Of a DNA stretch of 64,000 bases, positions 1-11,100 are shown in pieces; position 1 is the stretch's first letter, and the number at the start of each line of letters is the position of its first letter. Origin of the DNA: Dendrolimus kikuchii (Eukaryota > Arthropoda > Insecta > Lepidoptera > Lasiocampidae); assembly GCA_019925095.2 (NCBI GenBank), contig CM034407.1:19784710-19848709 (forward strand). Direction: 5' to 3'. The translations under genes were made by a program, and so were the position numbers. The notes beneath the pieces are model-generated. The model made no database searches, had not been told where the DNA came from, and saw only the letters and a list, made by a program, of their open reading frames with translations.

Positions 1-344
1 ACATAATAATAAACATTTCGGTATTTTTTTAATAAAAAATTAATTATTTAATAGTTTTGGTACATCCCTCTTTTTGTCATGAATAGGTTAATTTAAAATA
101 TTCTTGTGGAAGGAACACCTCTTTAGTAAGCTCCCCGCTCCTCGCCATCAAGAAAAATATAATTATTTGAAACAAGAATGCGCAAAACAAATGCTTATGT
201 CCCTGCTCCATCTGTAATAATGTTAAGTGTTAGTGACCGAGTCACGCAGATGTAGCTAAGGGTTTAATACATTATTTGTGATCTGACATCCTTAGTACTG
301 TTAATGAAGTTCAACGTCGACATATAACGTGTGTATACGTCACC
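1..344. other. No recognisable feature
   Basis: AT-rich intergenic or intronic DNA (probably first intron of the neurobeachin-like gene). Parts of 230-340 loosely resemble 10100-10290 and 38990-39430, suggesting a degraded shared repeat. Confidence 0.4.
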
Positions 345-834
345 GTAAAATTGTAAATACCGTTAAATTATAGTCATCTCGCAAGATTGTAAACTATCGA
401 AATATTGTAAACCGTAACGCACTGCTCACAATTTAACGCATTATTTTTCGGTAGATTATAATTGATCGACGTGAAATCGTCAAATTGTAAAATGGCATGC
501 AATGGAACACACCTAGCGGGCTGATTGGTTGGTCTTACGGTAAGTCGTTCTGTGTCCAGAGTCCAGACTAATATTTATTTATCAATTAAACTGCACTTCT
601 TTGATTAATCACAGATTCATTTTACTTCCACAAAAATTTCATATAACTAATTCTAAAGTTTTGAGATGTTCCATAGCCAGCCATTTTACAATTTGACGCT
701 GTCACGTCGATAAATTATAATCTACCGAAAAATAATGGGTTAAATGTAAGCAAATGTTACGGCTCATAATATTTCGACAGTTCACAATCTCGCGAGATAA
801 TTATAATCTGACGATATTTACAATTCGACGCTTA
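345..834. mobile_element. Foldback/MITE with ~150-bp imperfect inverted arms
   Basis: The left arm (345-505) and right arm (about 680-834) are imperfect inverted copies; both contain TTATTTTTCGGTAGATTATA (inverted on the right). The middle 510-680 is unique. Non-coding; class not determined. Confidence 0.75.
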
Positions 835-839
835 CATAT

Positions 840-1780
840 ATATATTTTTATTACGAAATTGCTAAACCTACAGATGGCCCATGTAACGAAAAACTGTTAT
901 CGTCGCTTATAGACGTTTTGTAACACCAGGGGCGGGGCTAACGGGTTGCCAATCTTAACGGTGGAATAGGGGGGACGAGGTACAGAGCATGGCATAGGGT
1001 AGATGGAAATAGAGGGAGGGAGAGGTGGCCATCGTAACTCTCATTGCACGCGTAGTGGAACACTTACAAGCCAATAGATGGCGCTGTGCGATAATTGATG
1101 TCGCAAACGATTCCCGACATGTACAAAGAATATATACAAATTTCCAACAATAACAGATGGGCCTCGGCCTGCGGGGCATAACACTAGCCTCACAGGAAGA
1201 TCTCCCTTTGAGAGGGAGGAGCAATCCCTCTCGCTCCTCCACCTAGACGGATTATCTAATTCTAGCTCGAAACTAACTGTTTCACGCCGATGTTCTGTTT
1301 TTGCGTGGTATCAATCCACACCAATCGAGCCGTAATCAAGATAATTTCAACATAGTCGATTAACGGCTTTATTTTGAACGCTATAAACGAGACGCATTTA
1401 GCCACAGTCACTAACACTAACATTATCCCAAATGGAGCGGGGACATTAGACGTTGTCATCGTTTGACATCGTTCGGTTGGAACATACGAATAATGATTAA
1501 AATTATTTTGTATCACAGTGAATTAGTACATTGGTATTGGTGTATATGAAATCCCCTGGGGCAAAAGTGGACGCGCAGACTGGTAGCGAGGTAAGCGTTA
1601 CTTCCCATTTTCTTCTCTATTCCTTTGCCTTCTCCTACTTCTCTTCTTTATTGATATAAACTAGCGTTCCCACTTTCTTGAAAGCTCGTGCGCTAGTTAT
1701 TTATTAGTGGTTTCCCCTCTACGTTACGATATGAGGTATTAGGCCGGAAGCGCGTTGACGACTCCCTTGGTGTTTCAAAC
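840..1780. other. No gene seen
   Basis: Contains open frames on the minus strand at 955-1516 without recognisable protein character. Nothing else supported. Confidence 0.3.
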
Positions 1781-1845
1781 TTCCACTAGCGACAGTAACC
1801 ACTTTTCATCAGGTGGGCCATCTGCCTGTTTGCCTGCTTTAAACT
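1780..1845 (+). repeat. LINE/SINE tail fragment (family B type)
   Basis: Short stretch CAGTAACCACTTTTCATCAG followed by GTGGGCCATCTGCCTG, matching the shared 3' tail of family B retroposons. Confidence 0.6.
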
Positions 1846-1898
1846 ATTTAACGAAAATATGCCAAGCAATTTTCTTAAAACTGGTCTGGTCTTAAAGA

Positions 1899-2222
1899 GT
1901 GTCGGGGTGAAGGTAAGGAAAGGAATGCTTCGGTGGTTCGGGCATGTGGAAAGAATGCATGATGAAAGAATGACTAAACAGATATATAATGCAAAAGTGG
2001 ATGGATGCAGAAGTCGTGGAAGGCCACGACAAACCTTCCATGATCAAATTGATCGTGTACTAGCAGAAGGTGATGTCAGAAGCCTTAAGAACAGACGAGT
2101 ATGCATGACAAGAGCTATGAATGTCAAAGAAGCAAGCGAGGTGTGTAAGATTAAGCCTAAATGGCGCTCTGTTGTCCGTGCCTACCCCGCAAGGGAACTG
2201 GCGTGAAGTTATGTATGTATGT
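1899..2222 (+). mobile_element. RTE-type LINE 3' end, truncated
   Basis: Encodes the last part of a reverse-transcriptase ORF2 ([40 protein letters not shown], end AYPARELA*), then a TATG-repeat tail. The [10 protein letters not shown]...RGRPR pattern is the usual C-terminus of RTE/CR1-type ORF2 proteins. Confidence 0.85.
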
Positions 2223-2509
2223 AATTTTCTTAAAACAAGCCATATTACTATGCAAATATCACTTGATTTAATTAACATCCGAAAAGTGGGCTATAGATAT
2301 CGTCGGCGTCAGTGCAGTATCTTGTTAGTACATTTTTTTAATGACTATTTTTTTTCGTCAAAATTGTTACATATGTAGATTATATATATGTAACAATATT
2401 GAAGAAAAAAGCAATGGCAACAAAAAATATAGTTAAAACGTCCTGTAGTGACGCCGACGATATGAAATTCGCTCAACATTGTGCCGACTAAATTTCCAGT
2501 ATCTCCTGA

Positions 2510-2610
2510 CGTGACTCTTCTTGATCAGGGTAGTCTGGAGAAGATCGCCTGTGGCAAGAAGACCGACCATTGTACTTTAATGTATGTGCAATAAAGCTAT
2601 TCATTCATTC
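2510..2610 (+). repeat. Non-LTR 3' tail fragment
   Basis: CTGGAGAAGATCGCCTGTGG followed by a GCAATAAAG stretch resembles the GGAAGAGATCGC...GATAAGGCCGCC 3' region of the LINE at 11310-11890. Confidence 0.45.
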
Positions 2611-3270
2611 CTTCATCTTGAGCCAAATAATGTCCACTACTGGACGTAAGCCTTCGGAAGTTTCCGCCATATACCTACCCCGATCCGCTGGTTCCTTCGT
2701 CCAACTCATAAAGGCGAACTTGCTCAAGTTGTCAGTCGACCAGGCTGTAGGGCGTCCTACACTACATTATAGTAATAGATTTACTCACATAAATATTATA
2801 TATCTAGAATATAGCAACTAGTGCCGCATTTATGCGTGTCTTTTGAAGGCGGTTTTCTCATCATTACTGAAAGTACATTCTTGGTGATTATGTCACGTTA
2901 AAACTCAAGAAGACCGTCTGATGCAGTCGTAAACTGTAGTTCGAAAAGAAAACTTGGACTCAACCGTGACTATGCTAGAATTACTAAGATAATAGAAGTA
3001 ACTGCATAACATTATAATCGAAATAACCCCTAGCAGATATAAAATCTATAGCAATGTCCACGATTCAAATCCGATGCGGGATTTTTTCCGTGTTGTGCGC
3101 GATTTTACGGAGTTCTATAGGTTAGAAAAGATTTTAAATCAAAGTACAAATTTAATTCCACCGTAGGACAGATTCCATTGTGTGCGCGGTTTTATGGAGT
3201 GCTATATACAAATTTTGCTGGAACATAATTTCACGAAAAAAAATTTGTTTGCGCTAGGTCTAATACCTAT

Positions 3271-3431
3271 ATATACATACATACATAACTTCACGCCAGT
3301 TCCCTTGCGGGGTAGGCACGAACAACAGAGCGCCATTTAGGGTTATTCTTACACACCTCACTTGCTTCTTTGACATTCATAACTCTTGTCACGCACGCTC
3401 GTCTGTTCTTAAGGCTCCTGACATCACCATC
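3271..3431 (-). mobile_element. RTE-type LINE 3' end, truncated
   Basis: Starts with the CATA-repeat (tail) and TTCACGCCAGTTCCCTTGCG, the inverted 3' end of the RTE family; encodes the terminal [22 protein letters not shown] peptide on the minus strand. Confidence 0.85.
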
Positions 3432-3479
3432 ACCTATATATATAAAGCTATACTGGTAGATAGAACAATACACTTTTGC

Positions 3480-4340
3480 AACTAAATAATATTATGCAAC
3501 ACATATAAGTATAATATATAAATACAAATAAAAGTTATTGATTTGAATATAATAATGACATTGACTGGTACATTGTAAATATGTAAATTTCTTTTATTTT
3601 TCACGCATGCATTTGTTAGGCTACTAGGTAGGTACCTACCCTACAAACCGATAATGCATGTTAGCGTGCGTTGGCCTTGCAAGGCAAATGAAAATTAATA
3701 CAATGTGTAGGCATTTAAAACAACGAGGTTAAAATGCTTCTATGAAGAATTAGACTACCTACTATGAATTTCGATGTCATATTGATGGTATTATCTTAAC
3801 ATTGTAGGTGCCCAGAGTATGCTCAACTTAGTAGAAATCAAAACATAATATGTACCTATTCGTTCATCTTGAGGCTTCGATCTGTCAACAAATCGCATTT
3901 ATCCAAGGTAAGAACCACGTCATGATTTTCGTACATCAATTAACACGGTTGTCTGATCGTAAAACGTAAACAATGAAAATTATGTTGCAAAATCGCTACA
4001 TATAACAACATTTTATGTGGAGACTAGGTATGCGCCGGCGACGAGCCAGTATCAAAACAAACAGTGCAGCCGGCTGCGGCGCGAGCTCACTGATCGTGTA
4101 GTCCCGCGATTCATGATCATAGAAGATCGATAAAAACAATGAAAATAAACCAACTCACGGACGACAACACGCTAACATCAAAATTAATAACACAACCATT
4201 TCCATAACAGACAAGTTAATTAATTACATGTTGAATAAAACATAATATGAAAGCATCGAACAGTCTAATCTAATAACCTTTCCAAGTCGAATCCTATAAG
4301 AGTTCAAGACTATACTTGGTGTTTAGTGCACTGTAGGAAG
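3480..4340. other. First intron of neurobeachin-like gene, no repeat recognised
   Basis: Unique-looking AT-rich sequence directly downstream (minus strand) of the neurobeachin first exon. No second exon was found here. Confidence 0.4.
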
Positions 4341-4361
4341 TCCTATCACCTAGGTACTTAC

Positions 4362-4520
4362 CAAATGCAGGACGGTGTTCACAACCTCCCTGTTGGTAAC
4401 TTGCCCGACTTCAATCAAGCCGATAAGAACTGCAAATTTCAGGCTATCATTTGTAGTCATTCTGACCACCTCCTCAGGTCTCTTGATATCACTATACGGC
4501 GGCGATTTTATGTCCGCCAT
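4362..4520 (-). CDS. rg: Neurobeachin/rugose first coding exon (partial gene)
   Basis: This 53-codon exon starts at ATG 4520-4518 and ends at a GTAAGT donor on the minus strand (plus-strand ACTTAC at 4356-4361), phase 0. An in-frame TAA lies two codons before the ATG, which supports the start. The peptide opens [20 protein letters not shown] and goes on to [20 protein letters not shown], which closely resembles the N-terminal region of neurobeachin (Drosophila rugose), a very large BEACH-domain, A-kinase-anchoring protein involved in membrane traffic and synapse function. Those roles are family knowledge; only the N-terminal segment is visible. No continuation was found between 1 and 4361, so the first intron exceeds 4.3 kb and the rest of the gene lies off the left edge. 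It is divergent from the septin gene. The match is from recognition, not a search. Confidence 0.85.
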
Positions 4521-5111
4521 GATTTATTATGTCACAATTCACTGAAACACAAATTTAAAATCCACTCACGACCATAGAATTCAAGAAAACATTATTCCTC
4601 CGGCTCACATGATAACACGCCGAAGTCGCATTCTGCCATTTTGGTTTTTGCTGGTGTTGCCATTTTCCAAGGTACATAAATTACCAAAAATAAATGATTG
4701 TATTGTATAATATAATAGATCGTTTGTATCAATTATTTTAATTACATTTATCCCTTAATCTGAAATATTTATCATCTATAGTTGCGAAGTCCTTAACTTA
4801 ATTATTGTTCTAAACATTGACCAAAAAGCAACGTATATCTGTATTTAAATATGTCAATACCTTTATGCAAGTTTAGTCATTTATATTTTGTAGTAACTGT
4901 ATATAAATTATGGCTTCAAATGTGGATTATAGATTAAAATACTTCACAAGTATATTTTACGTAAGTATAGTTAAACATCGGAGGAAAGAGAATATCAGTT
5001 TTTTATTTTGATCAGTTGGTTGCTCTGCCGCCTGAAGTTTTTATGAATGGCTCAACTGCGACGCTGAAGCTCTGCTTAATTCAGACAACTGCAATCAGTC
5101 AAATTGTAAAC
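4521..5111. promoter_or_regulatory. Probable bidirectional promoter between neurobeachin and septin
   Basis: 591 bp separate the start codons of two divergent genes, so the promoters and 5' untranslated regions of both must lie here or in upstream exons. No convincing TATA box at a suitable spacing is visible. The gap contains AT-rich DNA and none of the abundant window repeats. Inference from gene layout only. Confidence 0.5.
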
Positions 5112-5141
5112 ATGGCGGCGATTGACGTTGAGCCACCAAAA
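5112..5141 (+). CDS. Sep2: Septin exon 1
   Basis: Ten codons, [10 protein letters not shown], followed directly by a GTGAGT donor (phase 0). Chosen as the start because the exon joins in frame to the conserved exon 2 and resembles short acidic septin N-termini. Confidence 0.75.
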
Positions 5142-8100
5142 GTGAGTTTATTTTTTATGACAAGTGCATTTTCATGAAATGTTGTTGATTCTTATAATTT
5201 TATTTTAACTTTATAGTTATTTACGAACGATATATAATAAAGTATAGGCAATGTGTACGCTTTTGCAGCAAGGTTCAATATTGGGCGTAACTGACACGAT
5301 TTGTAGTTAGTGGAATTTATAATACAAGTTATTTGTAGAATGTTACTTGCTTACCACATCAAGAATGTAAACAATAAACATACTGTATCTGTTCTCAATT
5401 ATAACAATTACATTATTCAATGTTGTTCAGTTAGGAATCTTCTATTGTATAGTTTAACCCGTTGCCGCTTTCCTGAACTCTGGTTTACAAAAGTTTAATT
5501 TTAGATGGAGACTCTCCTCCGTACACTGAAGCTGTCAGGGCACGTCGGTTTCGACAGCCTTCCAGATCAGCTGGTTAATAAGAGTGTACAAAATGGATTT
5601 GTTTTCAACATCCTCTGTATTGGTAAGTGTTGAGTTGATGATTCATTGTTTTAAGTTAATCACTCGCTAAATATACGTATCCAGGATGTTCCTTAAGTAT
5701 ATTGTGACACTAACTGTAAAGTATACCAGTTCATTCCATCCTATTCCAACAATAATTATTTAGGTCATGGCTTCACATGCTCTATATAACTGTATCTACT
5801 TATTAAAAGTAATAAATGGGGATAAACTATTGAGGAAAAACTAAGCACATACTAAATTAGAATAGTACTACTAGTCTTAAATTTTTTCCATAATGGTGTA
5901 CAATGGAGAGTTATCCATCTATCTATAAAGTATGTCTTTTCTAAATATGTAACTTTCTTAATTTTTTAAGTGTGTAATAGATTTGTCACCAATATAATCC
6001 CCTCCCACATATCTATACTGTGATATTGGCCCAAACAATGCTAAGCTTTGGAAACTTTGAGCTAAATCAATTAGCTGAATTGATGATCTGTAAGCAACCG
6101 TGACCACTTTCCATCAGATGGGATACACTAACTGTGCTGACTCTAAAAGATCAAGTGAATTTCAAAGAAAACAACCATTTATTGTTATTGAAATTTTTTC
6201 CATCAGGCGAGACTGGTCTTGGCAAGTCGACCCTAATGGACTCTCTGTTCAACACAAACTTTGAATCAACTCCGAGCCCCCACAACCTGCCAACCGTGAA
6301 ACTTAAGGCTCACACATACGAACTCCAGGAGAGCAATGTGAGACTAAAGGTATTTCTTTATTCCATATCCATCGCCACTTAATCAATATTCGCATTAATT
6401 GTTGAAAAATATAGGAAGTATGATACAGTTCAAAACATTCTTGCATTATAATATGCTAGTACATTGGTAATATACATGATACTCTTTCCAACTTTCTTGC
6501 ATGAGGTTTTGATATGCTAGTATATTGAATACATTTTTGAAGTGAAACTTCTTTAGAATCAAAGTGATTTGAAAATCGATGAAACGAAAAAGTGATACTA
6601 AAAAGCAGTATACAACATTATATTGCGATGCTATCTATGAAAGGCCAGCTAAGTAATAAGTTCTAAGTTATATGGAATAAGACCTATGTAACACTTAGTT
6701 CGCAATAAAAATGATTTGATTTGTTTTGAAGATAAAATTCAACCTTATTTAATTCGAAATAAAAGACATTTCTCTTTAACCATTAGTATTAATTTTCAAT
6801 TTAAATAAAACTAAAAAGATTTCGAATGAATTATAGCCCTATCTGTATATTAAGGCAGATATTCTTTTATACATAGATCAAAGGAAATTGTGTGTAATAG
6901 TGCATTGAATTTTAAACTTTATACTATTGATTTAAAGTGTCATTTAGATTGAATTGTTGGAATTATAATATGTAGATGGATGTAGGCTAATAAAGGACAG
7001 CATTTATATGAATAAAAGTTAATTAGTAGAAGTTTCACTTCTACTGCCTGTGAACTGCAGACACACATTTTTTTTCATGATTACATGATATAAATATTCA
7101 CAGAGCCTAATATTTTAATGGCATGATTTAGGGCAAGTGATTAATGAATAATATATGCATGTATAAAATTATAACACCATGGGATCACATATGTACATAC
7201 CTACTGATCTCTTGTTAGCTTTTAAGAGAACAGCTTAATTTTGCCATTATAAGTTAATGTGTGTGTTTCAAAGTGTATTAAATCACATCATAAAACTTGC
7301 ATGGTTTACTCTCTAAGTTAAAAATATAGTGCTAATTTTTGCATGGATAAACTGTTATATAAAGAAGCAGGAGTTTAATATATTATTAAAATGATAAAAT
7401 TCATGCAATACCAAAGTTCAGACAAGTCAAGGGAAGTTACCAAGCAATTAATATCTAATACCCAATGGACTATGAGCGTTAAGTATTGTATTTGCTCAAA
7501 AAATAATGATGAAGTGTACACAGAACATAGATATTTTTCAATTAGCCTGCTATTGGTTTTAATTAAATTATTGATTGTAAACTTATTTTGGACAACAGCT
7601 TACAATATGTGACACAGTTGGTTATGGCGATCAAGTGAACAAAGAAGACAGTTTCAAAGCTGTTGTGGACTACATTGATGCACAGTTTGAGGCGTTCCTT
7701 CAGGAGGAACTGAAGATCAAACGCTCGCTCCCCACTTACCATGACAGCAGGCTTCATGTCTGCCTTTACTTCATCTGCCCAACTGGTGAGTTTTATCTGA
7801 AATTACTCTGTGATAGAATAATGAAAATTTCATCATGCTGTCACGTTTTATCTAAGGATAAATAAAACCTGAATAAAATTGGATTTGATAGGTTGTATAT
7901 ATACATTTTGTCAAAAAAGTATCGAGAATGAATGATTCAAGATTCCAAAGTCAATTTTTTGTTTTTTTTATTGTTAGATTGACACAACTGTTTTTAATTT
8001 TGGCGTGAAATTTGTTTTTTTTTTAATGTTTAAGGCTTGGCAACTAGGCCTTTAAGCCAGGCGCAGTTGTATTGTAGGCTACAATCCACACCATTCAACG

Positions 8101-11100
8101 GAGCTCTTGTGAAAACTCGAAAGGCATTTGACTATATAGTTCACATTTCTCACAAAAACACATAATTACTACTCAAAAACTATCAATATCCTACAACTAT
8201 TGTTCATTTTAGTGTAATTTTACACATTTTTAGAAAATAAAACTGCACAGCACATCTCCTTTCAGTTCCCGCCAAAAACTCCCGTGAAATTTGAGTTGCA
8301 TCGGTCATTTAGATTAAATACATTGCTGTTATATATCTAGTGTGCATTGTGAATTACATAATGGACAATAACATCGCAAAAAGAGTTTGTCTTAAGCTTT
8401 GCATCGCCAATGGAGTTTCGTGTTCGGAGACACTGAAAATGTTAGGCTTACTGTGAAGTGACTTTATCAAAAACATGTGCTTATTTGTGGTACAAAGCGT
8501 TCAAAAGCGGTCGGGATATGTTGGAAGATTTGCCTCGCCCTGGTAGGCCATCAACGTCTTCGACTGAAGTTAACGTCGCAAAAGTGAAGGAAATAGTGAC
8601 TGAAAAAATTAATGAAATTTTGTGTATTATTGATCTTTTGCCGGTAGTTTTTTGACAGAGTAGTACATTGGGTGATTTGTTCTTACTATTTTTTCCGTCC
8701 CCATCCAAAATGTTGTTGTATATACATACATACATAACTTCACGCCAGTTCCCTTGCGGGGTAGTCACGAACAACAGAGCGCCATTTAGGCTTATTCTTA
8801 CACACCTCACTTGCTTCTTTGACATTCATAACTCTTGTCATGCACACTCGTCTGTTCTTAAGGCTCCTGACATCACCTTCTGCTAGTACACGATCAATTT
8901 GATTATGGAAGGTGTGTCGTGGTATTTGAAATCATGAAAGTTACTACAGCCCATTGTATTCATTTTAAGGTCTTTAAATCAAGATTTTTTTTAATTTCTA
9001 TAACTTAGCCGCATTTTATGCTATCACATCGGGCTTGGTCGCGGTGTACTCAGAATTATGAATAAAGCTGCGACTAAACTAAACTGAAACTAAACTTTTC
9101 TCTGCGGCGAACTTGTAACTTATACTGGCGAGTTACTAAAGTTGATTTTCACCTAAAATTCTACTATTTTTACTGTTATCTCCGAAGCAATGGACTTTAC
9201 AAACAACATGTAAATAGCAAATTAGTTGGAAAAATTTCCTACAAAAGGCTCGTAGACCTAAGTGGTTACCATCACCTATAGGTGATGGTAACCACTTACG
9301 ATCAGGTGCGTCGTCAGCCTGTCTGCTGTATGAAAAAACCTAGATTCCCGTCTGCACTATGACATCGGTTATGAAGGATTTATAAACTTTGTTTGAGGTA
9401 ATCCTAGTGTTGTACACTTCTGGAAGCAACAGTAACTTTCCATCAGGTGGAGTGCCACATTAGAAAGATTTAGTGAGTGCTTGTTTGTCATATTGTCAAA
9501 CCCTTGCACATTTGATATAAAAATGTAATTCATTGCATGATATGTAAGATTATGAATTAATTACAATAAGTAGCGTATAAATAGCTACATAATTTGAAAA
9601 TATAGCCTTTTATGTAACTTAACTGCGTCAAAATTGAAATAAATTTCTACATATATGTCGTAATACACCACTAAGTAGAGACTTATGAAACCAAATTTTC
9701 TGTTATACTTTAATCTGTTAAAAATAATTTGCTAATGATCCTAATTTAATTTGTCATTTACTTATCGATTTGAGATTTAAACAAATTTTCTAAATTTATA
9801 TAACAATTTTAAACACTTCCATATCAGATGACATACATACATAACTTCACGCCAGTTCCCTTGCGGGGTAGGCACGGACAACAGAGCGCCATTTAGGCTT
9901 ATTCTTACACACCTAACTTGCTCCTTTGACATTCATAACTCTTGTCATGCACGCTCGTCTGTTCTTAAAGCTCCTGACATCACCTTCTGCTAGTACACGA
10001 TCAACGTGTTATACAATCTAATAATAAGCTAAAATAATAATCGATCAATTTTTCGTATGCCCCTGATACACCTGCGCCGTAATGCTTCAACTATCGCACT
10101 AATGAAAACATTAGCCAGTTGTAGATTTAGCAAAAGTTTTAATACGTTTTCTGAGCTGCGACATTGTTAATGACGTTAAACATTGACAGATAACTCATGG
10201 ATATACACTATTGTGGCCAATCGTTAACGCTGTAGATAATACGCATTTGGACCCAGGCGCTAACTAACATTACCTAACGCTGATGGAGTGTGGGCATAAG
10301 AAATGTTATTAAAGGTTACTCATTCCTATCCAGAGGTGGCGTAAAGCGTGGGCGACGTGGGTCATGGCCTACGGCCTCGCACTCCTAGGGACCTCGAAGA
10401 CGAGTAAAATTTTTTGTCGACGTTAAAAAAAATATTAGTCCTAAAACAATAATCCTTATTCATACAAAATTCTTTTTTATTTCGGCTAGCGACATTCGCG
10501 GTAACTATTATGGGACACCACCGCCGGCGAGTGGCAGTAGTCAGAATTAATTTGTTTTACAAAACCATCTTTTTGCGCCACCAGAGGTCATCGCAAAGTG
10601 TATGTTGCCCATATGAATTGTATCCATGTAGGAACGGAGAAAGAATTCAATGTCCTGCGGCCGGGCGGCCTGTCGTAAGTGGCGACAAAACAACCCACAG
10701 CCAGGTGGTAGGGTATTTGCCCGTCTGAATGGCTACCACCACTGGTCTAGAGTACGCCGCCATAACACCTCGAATTGTGTTCCGGCATTAGTGACCAGTT
10801 TCCAGTCACACTTAGAGAGCAACAGCGCATTTGTAGCACTTTTGGTGTTGCAAATGTCCATAGGCGATGGTGACCGCTTTCCATTAAGTGGGCCGTAAGG
10901 CCTGTCTGCTGAACTCATGCAATAAAAAAGAATTAATTTTATGTCTTTCTCCGCCATTGTCCCTGTAAGTTATATATCACATCATTACTTTCACTCGATG
11001 TGCCCGAAGGCCTTAATGATGTCAACAACCATCCTGACCCACTATCCACTGTTTGGTTCAGCGTCTTGTCCTTGACATTGGTTCATTGGTATGCAAAAGC

